Shown here: positions 27,376-44,249 of the stretch, piece by piece | Position numbering within the stretch: the stretch's first letter is position 1 | Layout: every line of letters begins with the position of its first letter | From: Macromonas bipunctata | GTDB taxonomy: Bacteria > Pseudomonadota > Gammaproteobacteria > Burkholderiales > Burkholderiaceae_C | NCBI RefSeq assembly: GCF_002837135.1 | Contig: NZ_NWBQ01000052.1 | Coordinates: 1 to 57,351, forward strand | Direction of reading: 5' to 3' | Length of the DNA: 57,351 nt | Program-made: the position numbers and the translations under genes | The notes under the pieces: model-generated | The model's database searches: none | What the model was told of the DNA's origin: nothing | What the model saw: the letters and a program-made list of their open reading frames with translations, nothing else

Positions 27376-28155
27376 ATGCCGCCTGCTGCCTCCTTGCCGT
27401 TGCCCTTTGACCCCATCGCCGTGCCGATGCCGTCAGCGGCTGCCCCCAGCCTGATGGCCTGGGCGCCCGAGCGCTGGCCCGTGGCCCCGGACTGGGAACC
27501 CGTGCTGCAGCCGTTCTGGCACAGCCTGGCGGGGCGGCGGCTGGCGCAGCACCTGCAGCAGCGCCTGGCCGCCGGCGCCACCATCTACCCCGCCACGCCC
27601 CTGCGTGCCCTGGAGCTGACACCGCTGGCCGATGTGCGCGTTGTCGTCCTGGGGCAAGACCCCTACCATGGCCCCGGCCAGGCCGAAGGGCTGGCGTTCT
27701 CGGTGCCGCCGGGCGGCAAGGTGCCGCCCTCGCTGCGCAACATCTTCAAGGAGCTGGTGCGCGAATACGGTGGCACGGCCCCGGCCAGCGCCAGTCTGCA
27801 AGGCTGGGCGCGCCAAGGCGTGCTGCTGCTCAACACCGTGCTGACGGTGGAGCAGGGCGCCCCTGCCAGCCACGCCCGTTGCGGCTGGGAGGTGTTGACC
27901 GACCACCTCCTGAGCGCCTGCAACGCCGACCCCGCGCCCAAGGTGTTCCTGCTGTGGGGCGCGCACGCGCAGGCCAAGGCGCCGCTGCTCGACGCCCAGC
28001 GCCACCTGGTGCTGACGGCCAACCACCCGTCGCCGCTGTCGGCCCTGCGCCCGCCCGCGCCGTTCATCGGCTGCGGCCACTTCCGGGCCGCCAACGCCTG
28101 GCTGCAGAAAAAAAACCAAAAAACCATCGCGTGGTTGCAAAAGCCCAAAAACTGA
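27376..28155 (+). CDS. ung: uracil-DNA glycosylase, family 1
   Basis: A 259-residue family 1 UDG that removes uracil from DNA to start base excision repair. The water-activating motif GQDPYHGPGQAEGLAFSV is present near residue 93 and the leucine-intercalation motif appears as ANHPSPLSA in the C-terminal third. The first 30 residues are Pro/Ala-rich and of uncertain reality; internal in-frame starts exist (for example Met near residue 18), so the N-terminus may be shorter. It follows trpC by 20 nt and may be read through from the trp operon. The 3' end contains the tRNA-Tyr promoter. Confidence 0.94.
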   Translation: MPPAASLPLPFDPIAVPMPSAAAPSLMAWAPERWPVAPDWEPVLQPFWHSLAGRRLAQHLQQRLAAGATIYPATPLRALELTPLADVRVVVLGQDPYHGPGQAEGLAFSVPPGGKVPPSLRNIFKELVREYGGTAPASASLQGWARQGVLLLNTVLTVEQGAPASHARCGWEVLTDHLLSACNADPAPKVFLLWGAHAQAKAPLLDAQRHLVLTANHPSPLSALRPPAPFIGCGHFRAANAWLQKKNQKTIAWLQKPKN

Positions 28156-28164
28156 TGGCATAAT
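28135..28164 (+). promoter_or_regulatory. promoter of the tRNA-Tyr-Gly-Thr-tuf transcript
   Basis: TTGCAA, 18-bp spacer, CATAAT, partly inside the 3' end of ung; transcription would start about 7 nt before the tRNA-Tyr coding sequence. Confidence 0.6.
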
Positions 28165-28177
28165 TCAAGGCTTAGAC

Positions 28178-28263
28178 GGAGAGGTGCCCGAGTGGCTAAA
28201 GGGGGCAGACTGTAAATCTGTTGGCTTACGCCTACGCTGGTTCGAATCCAGCCCTCTCCACCA
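28178..28263 (+). tRNA. tRNA-Tyr (GUA)
   Basis: A complete class II tRNA with a long variable arm. Acceptor GGAGAGG pairs with CCTCTCC; anticodon GTA is at 28212-28214 in a CTGTAAA loop; the T-arm has GGTTCGAATCC; CCA is encoded. Confidence 0.97.
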
Positions 28264-28321
28264 AAAATTGCATGTTGAGCAGCGGTTGATCTGCATCTGG
28301 CCTTGTCCTGCAGGGCTAAGC

Positions 28322-28395
28322 GCGGGAGTAGTTCAATGGTAGAACCCCAGCCTTCCAAGCTGATGACGCGGGTTCGATTCCCGTCTCCCGCTCCA
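28322..28395 (+). tRNA. tRNA-Gly (UCC)
   Basis: Acceptor GCGGGAG/CTCCCGC, anticodon TCC at 28354-28356, T-arm GGTTCGATTCC and encoded CCA. Second tRNA of the tufB-type cluster. Confidence 0.97.
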
Positions 28396-28447
28396 GCACC
28401 GGTTTTTGGTTGCGCGCAATTTCAATAGCAGCCGTCAGGTTGTTATT

Positions 28448-28522
28448 GCCCATGTGGCTCAGTGGTAGAGCACCCCCTTGGTAAGGGGGAGGTCGGCAGT
28501 TCGATCCTGCCCATGGGCACCA
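28448..28522 (+). tRNA. tRNA-Thr (GGU)
   Basis: Acceptor GCCCATG/CATGGGC, anticodon GGT at 28480-28482, T-loop AGTTCGATCCT and encoded CCA. It lies 48 nt upstream of tuf, the order seen around tufB in E. coli and betaproteobacteria. Confidence 0.97.
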
Positions 28523-28570
28523 ATTTCCTTGTTGGTATTTCGGCATATTTTTTCGAACCGGAGCTGAATA

Positions 28571-29761
<1,191 letters not shown>

Positions 29762-29772
29762 TCAGTTCGTGT

Positions 29773-29848
29773 AGGGGTATAGCTCAATTGGCAGAGCGTC
29801 GGTCTCCAAAACCGAAGGTTGTAGGTTCGATTCCTACTGCCCCTGCCA
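29773..29848 (+). tRNA. tRNA-Trp (CCA)
   Basis: Acceptor AGGGGTA/TGCCCCT, anticodon CCA at 29806-29808, T-arm AGGTTCGATTCCT and encoded CCA. Located between tuf and secE as usual. Confidence 0.97.
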
Positions 29849-29867
29849 CTTAAATACTAAGTGGTTT
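29846..29867 (+). terminator. possible terminator after tRNA-Trp
   Basis: CCACTTA/TAAGTGG hairpin with a 5-nt loop followed by TTT; its 5' arm includes the encoded CCA of the tRNA, so it may mark the tRNA 3' end for processing rather than terminate. Confidence 0.4.
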
Positions 29868-29872
29868 GATAG

Positions 29873-29905
29873 ACCCGCCAAAGTCGCAAGGCTTTCGGTG
29901 GGTTT
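29873..29905 (+). terminator. hairpin before secE
   Basis: ACCCGCC and AAAG pair with CTTT and GGTGGGT (one G-U, one bulge), followed by TTTATGTTT. A weak terminator or attenuator between tRNA-Trp and secE. Confidence 0.45.
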
Positions 29906-29945
29906 ATGTTTCTTGTAAGCGTGTTGAACGAGCCCAAGCGATCCC

Positions 29946-30326
29946 ATGGCAACATCCGAAATCGAGACCGTAGGCACAGGTGCCAACAAAGCCAAGCTGG
30001 CCATGGCCAGTGCGCTGGTGCTGGCGGGTTTTGTCGCGTTCTACACGTTGGCGGCCCAAGGGCCGTGGGTGCAGTGGGCGGTGTTGCTGCTGGCGGTGGT
30101 GGGTGCGGTGGTGCTGTTTGCGCTGTCCGATACCGGGCGGCAACTGCAGGCCTATGGCCGCGATTCCTGGAAGGAAGTCCAGAGAGTGGTCTGGCCATCT
30201 CGGCGTGAAGCCACGCAGATGACAGGCTACGTCTTTGCGTTCGTGGTGCTGATGGCGCTCTTTTTGTGGCTCACCGACAAAACCCTGGAGTGGCTGTTGT
30301 ACGGTGTCTTGCTGGGTTGGAGATAA
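29946..30326 (+). CDS. secE: protein translocase subunit SecE
   Basis: A 126-residue SecE with three membrane segments (about 18-38, 41-60 and 92-122), the long three-helix form also found in E. coli. The conserved cytoplasmic amphipathic helix and the [11 protein letters not shown] motif lie before TM3. It clamps SecY in the SecYEG channel. It is followed by nusG after 2 nt, the usual secE-nusG pair. Confidence 0.94.
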   Translation: MATSEIETVGTGANKAKLAMASALVLAGFVAFYTLAAQGPWVQWAVLLLAVVGAVVLFALSDTGRQLQAYGRDSWKEVQRVVWPSRREATQMTGYVFAFVVLMALFLWLTDKTLEWLLYGVLLGWR

Positions 30327-30328
30327 AA

Positions 30329-30910
30329 ATGACCGAACACGTTGAGGCCGCAGTGGCCATGAGCGCCGCGCCTGCCGAAGGTATGCGCTGGTATGTGGTG
30401 CACGCCTACTCGGGCATGGAAAAAGCCGCCGAGCGCAACATCGCCGAGCGCGTGCAGCGCGCTGGCATGCAGCACAAGTTTGGCCGCGTGCTGGTGCCCA
30501 CCGAAGAGGTGGTGGAGATCAAGAACGGCCAGAAGCGCACCACCGAGCGCAAGTTCTTCCCGGGCTACGTGTTCGTGGAAATGGCGATGGACGACGAGAC
30601 CTGGCACCTGGTGAAGAACACCAGCAAGGTCACCGGTTTTGTGGGCGGCGCCAAGAACCGCCCGGCCCCCATCTCCGAGGCCGAGGTGCAGAAAATCGTC
30701 AGCCAGATGCAGGAAGGCTTCGACAAGCCGCGCCACAAGGTCGAGTTTGTTACTGGCGAGTATGTGCGCGTCAAGGAAGGCCCCTTCACCGACTTCAATG
30801 GCACGGTGGAAGAGGTCAACTACGAGAAGAGCAAGCTGCGCGTCTCCGTCACCATCTTTGGTCGCGCCACGCCGGTGGAGCTGGAATTCAATCAGGTCGA
30901 GAAGACCTGA
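30329..30910 (+). CDS. nusG: transcription termination/antitermination factor NusG
   Basis: A 193-residue NusG: the NGN domain that contacts RNA polymerase runs from about 20 to 130 ([29 protein letters not shown]) and the KOW domain occupies the last 55 residues ([20 protein letters not shown]). The first 18 residues form an extension before the NGN domain, common in this group. Start ATG 30329, 2 nt after the secE stop. It links transcription to translation through S10 and helps Rho. Confidence 0.96.
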   Translation: MTEHVEAAVAMSAAPAEGMRWYVVHAYSGMEKAAERNIAERVQRAGMQHKFGRVLVPTEEVVEIKNGQKRTTERKFFPGYVFVEMAMDDETWHLVKNTSKVTGFVGGAKNRPAPISEAEVQKIVSQMQEGFDKPRHKVEFVTGEYVRVKEGPFTDFNGTVEEVNYEKSKLRVSVTIFGRATPVELEFNQVEKT

Positions 30911-30913
30911 GGC

Positions 30914-30942
30914 TTGCATTTCCGCTGCACAAAAGTTAGAAT
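30914..30942 (+). promoter_or_regulatory. promoter for rplK-rplA
   Basis: TTGCAT, 17-bp spacer, TAGAAT: a well-spaced sigma-70 promoter directly after nusG, giving a leader of about 145 nt before rplK. Confidence 0.65.
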
Positions 30943-30957
30943 CAAAGACTTGCCTTG

Positions 30958-30981
30958 AGCGCCGATGCCGTCGGCGCTTTT
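30958..30981 (+). terminator. hairpin in the nusG-rplK gap
   Basis: AGCGCCGA/TCGGCGCT stem, 5-nt loop, then TTTT. It probably terminates secE-nusG transcripts; for RNAs from the promoter just upstream it would sit near the 5' end, too close to act as a normal terminator. Confidence 0.6.
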
Positions 30982-31093
30982 GTGTTGTTGACGTCGGCAG
31001 TGTCAGACCCTGTGCCGATGTCTGTGTACATTTTGGGTCATCAACCGCGAGGAGGCAGCTGCGGCCGCCGCTACAACTCGCAGGAGCATCAAT

Positions 31094-31525
31094 ATGGCGA
31101 AAAAAATCGTCGGCTTCGTCAAGCTGCAAGTCCCAGCTGGCAAGGCCAACCCCTCTCCCCCGATCGGTCCGGCGCTGGGTCAGCGCGGTCTGAACATCAT
31201 GGAATTCTGCAAGGCGTTCAACGCCCAGACCCAAGGCGTTGAGCCGGGCCTGCCGCTGCCGGTGGTCATCACCGCCTACGCGGACAAGAGCTTCACCTTC
31301 ATCATCAAGACCCCCCCGGCCACCACGCTGATCAAGAAAGCGATCAAGCTGGACAAGGGCTCTTCGGTGCCGAACAAGCAAAAGGTGGGCAAGATCACCC
31401 GCGCCCAGCTGGAAGAAATCGCCAAGACCAAGCTCAAGGACATGAACGCCGCCGACATCGAAGGCGCGATCAAGACCCTGGCTGGCTCTGCCCGTTCCAT
31501 GGGCGTGATTGTGGAGGGCGTGTGA
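31094..31525 (+). CDS. rplK: 50S ribosomal protein L11
   Basis: A 143-residue L11 of the GTPase-associated centre. N-terminal [34 protein letters not shown] and C-terminal [12 protein letters not shown] are canonical. RBS GGAG is upstream of ATG 31094. Followed by rplA after one nt, the standard L11 operon. Confidence 0.98.
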   Translation: MAKKIVGFVKLQVPAGKANPSPPIGPALGQRGLNIMEFCKAFNAQTQGVEPGLPLPVVITAYADKSFTFIIKTPPATTLIKKAIKLDKGSSVPNKQKVGKITRAQLEEIAKTKLKDMNAADIEGAIKTLAGSARSMGVIVEGV

Positions 31526-31526
31526 C

Positions 31527-32222
31527 ATGGCCAAATTGACCAAGAAACAAAAAGCGCAGCAAGGCAAGATCGAATCGACCAAGCTGTACCCCATCGCCGA
31601 CGCGCTGACCCTGGTGAAGGAATTCGCCAATGCCAAGTTCGATGAATCCATCGACGTGGCCGTGCAGCTGGGCGTGGACGCCAAGAAGTCGGACCAGGTG
31701 GTGCGTGGCGCCGTGGTGCTGCCCAACGGCACCGGCAAGACCAAGCGCGTGGCCGTGTTCGCCCAGGGTGCCAAGGCTGAGGAAGCCAAGGCCGCTGGCG
31801 CCGACATCGTTGGTTTCGACGACCTGGCCGCCGATATCAAGGCTGGCAAGATGGACTTCGACGTCGTGATTGCTTCGCCGGACGCGATGCGCATCGTCGG
31901 TACCCTGGGTCAGGTGCTGGGCCCGCGCGGCCTGATGCCCAACCCCAAGGTCGGTACCGTGACCCCGGACGTCGCCACCGCTGTCAAGAACGCCAAGGCT
32001 GGCCAGGTCCAGTTCCGCGTTGACAAGGCCGGTATCGTGCACGGCACCATCGGTCGCCGCTCGTTCGACAGCGACAAGCTGCAAGGCAACTTGTCCGCAC
32101 TGCTGGACGCCCTGAACAAGGCCAAGCCGGCTTCGTCCAAGGGCCAGTACCTGCGCAAGGTCGCCGTGTCGTCCACCATGGGTGTGGGCGTGCGCGTGGA
32201 CGTGCAGTCGATCGCGGTCTGA
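31527..32222 (+). CDS. rplA: 50S ribosomal protein L1
   Basis: A 231-residue L1, which binds 23S rRNA at the L1 stalk and represses the L11 operon by binding its own mRNA. Start: ATG 31527 (MAKLTKKQK), the family start; an in-frame GTG at 31509 lies inside rplK and is rejected. Signature regions are [20 protein letters not shown] and [21 protein letters not shown]. Confidence 0.98.
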   Translation: MAKLTKKQKAQQGKIESTKLYPIADALTLVKEFANAKFDESIDVAVQLGVDAKKSDQVVRGAVVLPNGTGKTKRVAVFAQGAKAEEAKAAGADIVGFDDLAADIKAGKMDFDVVIASPDAMRIVGTLGQVLGPRGLMPNPKVGTVTPDVATAVKNAKAGQVQFRVDKAGIVHGTIGRRSFDSDKLQGNLSALLDALNKAKPASSKGQYLRKVAVSSTMGVGVRVDVQSIAV

Positions 32223-32224
32223 TA

Positions 32225-32460
32225 CCGCAGTCACAAGAATCTTTGGGCACCCCGGTGCCTGAAAGTGGTGGGCCCAGGCGGCATGCGCTGCCCGGGGCCA
32301 TCCAAGACCGCTGGTGTGGCTTGCGTCCGACGCAATGCACTTAAAGCGTTTTCGCCAGCGCAGATGGCGATCCCACCGCAACAGGTTGTTTCCTGAAACG
32401 GTTGATCGCTGCAAACAGGTGCATGGACGGCAATCCGCCAACCGTGCTTTTTAAGGAGTA
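32225..32460 (+). promoter_or_regulatory. probable L10 leader of rplJL-rpoBC
   Basis: The 242-nt gap between rplA and rplJ contains GC-rich arms and the segment AAGACCGCTGGTGTGGCTTGCGT followed by the A-rich CACTTAAAGCG, in the position and style of the L10-L12 binding leader that autoregulates rplJL. I did not fold it fully. AAGGAG near 32453-32458 is the rplJ Shine-Dalgarno. Confidence 0.55.
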
Positions 32461-32464
32461 GACC

Positions 32465-32995
32465 TTGAGTCTGAATCGCAGTGAGAAGCAAGTCGTCATC
32501 GATGAGGTGTCGGCACTCGCAGCTAAAGCTCAAACGCTCGTGATGGCGGAATACCGCGGCATCACGGTCGCTGCCCTGACCCAGTTGCGCGTTGCCGCCC
32601 GCAGTCAAGGTGTGAGCCTGAGTGTTCTGAAGAACACCCTGGCCCGCCGTGCTGTGGCCGGTACCGGCTTCGAGGCGGCAGTTGACCAGATGACCGGTCC
32701 GCTGATCTACGGCTTCTCGGAAGACGCCGTCGCTGCCGCCAAGGTGGTGGCCGACTTCGCGAAAACCAACGACAAGATGGTGATTCGCGGTGGTGTCTAT
32801 GCCGGCAAGGCCCTGGACGCGAACGGCGTGAAGCAACTGGCCAGCATCCCCACCAAGGAAGTGCTGCTGGCCCAATTGCTGGGCTTGATGCAATCCCCGA
32901 TCTCTCGCACCGCCCGTGTGCTGGCCGCTCTGGCCGAGCAGCGCGGTGGCGCTCAGCCCGCAGAGGCCGAGGCCGCCGAGGCGCAGCCCGCCTGA
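32465..32995 (+). CDS. rplJ: 50S ribosomal protein L10
   Basis: A 176-residue L10, the base of the L7/L12 stalk. The N-terminus [31 protein letters not shown] is typical of Burkholderiales. Start: TTG 32465 with AAGGAG at the right distance; no ATG/GTG fits. The unusual start codon may help keep L10 synthesis low relative to L7/L12. The acidic Ala/Glu tail is normal for the group. Confidence 0.96.
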   Translation: MSLNRSEKQVVIDEVSALAAKAQTLVMAEYRGITVAALTQLRVAARSQGVSLSVLKNTLARRAVAGTGFEAAVDQMTGPLIYGFSEDAVAAAKVVADFAKTNDKMVIRGGVYAGKALDANGVKQLASIPTKEVLLAQLLGLMQSPISRTARVLAALAEQRGGAQPAEAEAAEAQPA

Positions 32996-33034
32996 GGCGT
33001 GCTGGAAACCAACCCCAAGTTTTAGGAAATCAAA

Positions 33035-33409
33035 ATGGCATTCGATAAAGACGCATTCCTGACCGCCCTGGACAGCATGTCTGTCATGGAACTCAACGAC
33101 CTGGTCAAGGCCATCGAAGAGAAGTTCGGCGTGTCCGCTGCCGCCATGGCCGCTCCGGCTGCTGCTGGTGGTGGTGCCGCCGCTGCCGCTGAAGAGAAGA
33201 CTGAATTCAACGTCGTGCTGCTCGACGCTGGCGCCCAGAAGGTTGGCGTCATCAAGGCTGTGCGTGAAATCACCGGTCTGGGCCTGAAGGAAGCCAAGGA
33301 CCTGGTCGACGGCGCTCCCAAGACCGTCAAGGAAGCCCTGCCGAAGGCTGACGCTGAAGCCGCTGTCAAGAAGCTGGTTGAAGCTGGCGCCAAGGCTGAA
33401 ATCAAGTAA
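33035..33409 (+). CDS. rplL: 50S ribosomal protein L7/L12
   Basis: A 124-residue L7/L12: N-terminal dimerisation domain (1-35), Ala/Gly-rich hinge ([18 protein letters not shown]) and C-terminal factor-binding domain with [31 protein letters not shown] is upstream. It is present in several copies per ribosome and is followed by RNA hairpins that may limit read-through into rpoBC. Confidence 0.98.
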   Translation: MAFDKDAFLTALDSMSVMELNDLVKAIEEKFGVSAAAMAAPAAAGGGAAAAAEEKTEFNVVLLDAGAQKVGVIKAVREITGLGLKEAKDLVDGAPKTVKEALPKADAEAAVKKLVEAGAKAEIK

Positions 33410-33449
33410 TTCGTGCCGGGGGTGCCAAGCCCCCGCAGAATTACGCTCC

Positions 33450-33475
33450 AAGGCTGGTTGCAAGACCAGCCTTTT
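33450..33475 (+). terminator. intrinsic (probably partial) terminator between rplL and rpoB
   Basis: AAGGCTGGT/ACCAGCCTT stem, 6-nt loop, then TTTT. rpoB has no evident strong promoter of its own after it, so read-through is expected, as at the E. coli rplL-rpoB attenuator. Confidence 0.7.
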
Positions 33476-33497
33476 GGCGTTTTCTTGAGACAATGCC

Positions 33498-33527
33498 GCA
33501 AAGCAAACTGGCGCCAGTTTGCTTTGC
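33498..33527 (+). repeat. 30-bp perfect palindrome between rplL and rpoB
   Basis: GCAAAGCAAACTGGC is followed directly by its exact reverse complement. In RNA it would form a 13-bp stem with a four-base loop, long enough for an RNase III site. It is not followed by a U tract. Confidence 0.75.
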
Positions 33528-33698
33528 CGCGTTTTCTGACCCCGACTGCAGAAAACCACTTGGTTCGGGTGGGTTGTGTTGCACACCCGCCGTCCGCCAC
33601 AGACTGGTAGAGGCCAGTCACCAAGATTGAAATGGCACGCACAACCTGCGTGGACATTGCACACGACAGTCGCCGCAGACCTCAAGCCCGGAGATCTC

Positions 33699-37814
<4,116 letters not shown>

Positions 37815-37837
37815 TTCGTTGAAAAGGAAAGAGTCAC

Positions 37838-42055
<4,218 letters not shown>

Positions 42056-42070
42056 GCACACGCCAGCGCC

Positions 42071-42133
42071 CACAGGCCCGTTAGGGCCTGTGCCCGATCC
42101 ACCCCAGCCGGCGCAAGTTGGCTGGGGTTTTTT
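42071..42133 (+). terminator. terminator of the rpoBC operon
   Basis: Two hairpins in tandem: CACAGGCCC/GGGCCTGTG (42071-42092), then CCCCAGCC/GGCTGGGG (42102-42127) followed by TTTTTT. The second has classical intrinsic terminator form. Confidence 0.9.
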
Positions 42134-42154
42134 GTTGAAAGGTTGCCCGCTCTC

Positions 42155-43504
42155 ATGACTTCTACCCCCGCCAAGAACACGGTGGCCCTGTCGCAACAAC
42201 TGGCCTGGACGGCGCGCATGCTGCACGCGGTGGAGCAGGGCCGTTCGCTGGCCGATGCCCTGCCCACGGTGCCCGCCGCGCTGCGTCCGGGTGTGCAGGC
42301 GCTCACCTTCCACGCCCTGCGCCACTGGGGCCAGGCCACGGTGGTGCTCCAGCTGCTGGCGCAGCGTGCGCCGCCGCTGCTGGTGCGCGCCTTGCTGGGC
42401 GTGGCGCTGACGCTGCTGTGTACGCCTGCCACCCCCGGTGCGCAGCCCGACTACGCCCCGCACACCGTGGTAGACCAGGCCGTGGCCGCGCTGGCGGCGT
42501 TGAAAGTGCCACGCGCGCAAGCCGGGTTTGTCAACGGCTGTTTGCGCCGTTTCTTGCGCGAGCGGCCTGAGCTGGAGGCGCAGGCGGCCCAGGACGCCGT
42601 GGCGCGCTGGAACCACCCGTTCTGGTGGGTGCAGCGTGTGCGGCGCGACCACCCGCAGCACTGGCAAGCGGTGCTGGCGGCCAACAACCAGGCCGCACCC
42701 ATGACGCTGCGCGTAAACCGGCGCCACGTGGCGCGCGACGCCTACCTGGCGCAGCTGCAGGCCGAAGGCTACACCGCCACTCCGGTGGGCGAGGACGGCG
42801 TGGTGCTGGCGCGCGCCGTGCCGGTGGAGCGCCTGCCCGGTTGGGCGCAGGGCCATGCCTCGGTGCAGGACGCTGCCGCGCAACTGGCGGCCCCGCTGCT
42901 GTTGCAAGGCGCCGCGTTACCCGCCCGCGCCCGCGTGCTGGACGCCTGCGCCGCTCCCGGCGGCAAGACCGCGCACCTGCTGGAATACGCCGACCTGGAC
43001 GTGCTGGCGCTGGACGTGGACCCGGTGCGCTGCACCCGCATCCACGACAACCTGCAGCGCCTGGGCCTGCAGGCCCAGGTGCGTGCCGCCGACGCCGCCC
43101 TGCCCGCGCAGTGGTGGGACGGGCGCGCGTTTGACGCCATCTTGCTGGACGCGCCGTGTACCGCCTCGGGCATTGTGCGGCGCCACCCGGACGTGCGCTG
43201 GCTGCGCCGCCCCGACGACATCGCCCAACTGGCGGCACAGCAGGCACGTTTGCTCCAAGCCCTGTGGCCGCTGCTCAAGCCCGGTGGCCGCTTGCTGTAC
43301 TGCACCTGCTCCGTGTTCAAGGCCGAAGGCGAGCAGCAAGTCGCAGCCTTTGTGGCGCGCCACGCCGCCGAGGCCAAGGTGCTGCCAGCGCCAGGGCATT
43401 TGCTGCCGGGCGGGGCGGTGCCGCTAGATGGCATCAACGACAATGCGGCAGGGGGACTGGATGGATTCTTCTACGCTTTGCTGCAAAAAGCCCCGCTGGC
43501 TTGA
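42155..43504 (+). CDS. rsmB: 16S rRNA (cytosine-967-C5)-methyltransferase RsmB
   Basis: A 449-residue RsmB-type m5C methyltransferase. The N-terminal NusB-like RNA-binding domain (about 1-140) is followed by a Rossmann methyltransferase domain: SAM motif I VLDACAAPGGKTAHLLE, motif IV DAPCTASGIVRRHPD with one catalytic Cys, and motif VI LLYCTCSVF with the second. Start: ATG 42155, within the expected N-terminal region; the AAAGG upstream is about 12 nt away, slightly far. It begins a unit with DUF4390 and ntrYX. Confidence 0.93.
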   Translation: MTSTPAKNTVALSQQLAWTARMLHAVEQGRSLADALPTVPAALRPGVQALTFHALRHWGQATVVLQLLAQRAPPLLVRALLGVALTLLCTPATPGAQPDYAPHTVVDQAVAALAALKVPRAQAGFVNGCLRRFLRERPELEAQAAQDAVARWNHPFWWVQRVRRDHPQHWQAVLAANNQAAPMTLRVNRRHVARDAYLAQLQAEGYTATPVGEDGVVLARAVPVERLPGWAQGHASVQDAAAQLAAPLLLQGAALPARARVLDACAAPGGKTAHLLEYADLDVLALDVDPVRCTRIHDNLQRLGLQAQVRAADAALPAQWWDGRAFDAILLDAPCTASGIVRRHPDVRWLRRPDDIAQLAAQQARLLQALWPLLKPGGRLLYCTCSVFKAEGEQQVAAFVARHAAEAKVLPAPGHLLPGGAVPLDGINDNAAGGLDGFFYALLQKAPLA

Positions 43505-44249
43505 GTGGGTTGTGTGCCTGCGCCCGGACGATTGGCCGGGCCTGTGGGCTGTGTGCCGCCTGTGCGGGGGCTGGGCGCTGCTGTGGGCAACCCTGCTGCT
43601 CGGTGCCACCAGTGGCCGGTTGTACGCCGCCGAGGCCGCGCCTCCCGCCTGGCCCGTGACGGTGCAGCACTCCGCCGACGGGGTGTTGCTGTCGGCCCGC
43701 GCCCCGTTCACCCTGACCCCGGCGCTGGAAGAAGCCCTGCACAAGGGCGTGCCGCTGCATTTTGTGTGGGACAGCACGTTGCTGCGCCGCCGCTGGTACT
43801 GGCGCGACAAGGTCGTCCTGCGCGCCGCCCGCACGGTGCGCCTGGCCTACCAGCCCCTGACCCGCCGCTGGCGCGTGAGCGTGACCGACGGCCTGCCCAA
43901 CGGCGCTGCCGCCAGCGCGTTGCACCAGAATTTTGACAGCCTGGCCCACGCCTGGCCCAGCGTGAGCCGTGTGGCGGGTTGGAAGCTGGCCGATGCGGCC
44001 CGGCTCGCGCCGGACGACGACTACCGGGTGCAGGTGGGCTTCCGGCTCGAGGTGGCGGCCTTGCCCGGCCCACTGCAAATCGGCCTGCTGCCGACCCAGG
44101 ACTGGGGCCTGGCCCTGAGCCAGACCCTGTTGCTGCCGCCGCTGGGCGGCACCAGCGAGCTGGGCCAGCCCGCGCGCGACGCCACCGTCCAGACCCTCAA
44201 CGCCGACACCACCTCCAATCCGGCCCCCACCGGGCGCAGCGCCCCATGA
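43461..44249 (+). CDS. DUF4390 domain-containing protein
   Basis: A 262-residue secreted or membrane-anchored protein with a hydrophobic segment near residues 25-50 (WALLWATLLLGATSG) and a DUF4390 domain (about 60-235), including HFVWDSTLLRRRWYWRDK and DYRVQVGFRLEVAALPGPLQ. DUF4390 genes commonly sit just before ntrY-like kinase genes in betaproteobacteria; function is unknown, possibly a periplasmic input to the kinase. Start: ATG 43461 after GGGGGA; an earlier in-frame ATG at 43428 overlaps rsmB further and is less likely. Its stop overlaps the kinase start (ATGA). Confidence 0.8.
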   Translation: MDSSTLCCKKPRWLEWVVCLRPDDWPGLWAVCRLCGGWALLWATLLLGATSGRLYAAEAAPPAWPVTVQHSADGVLLSARAPFTLTPALEEALHKGVPLHFVWDSTLLRRRWYWRDKVVLRAARTVRLAYQPLTRRWRVSVTDGLPNGAAASALHQNFDSLAHAWPSVSRVAGWKLADAARLAPDDDYRVQVGFRLEVAALPGPLQIGLLPTQDWGLALSQTLLLPPLGGTSELGQPARDATVQTLNADTTSNPAPTGRSAP

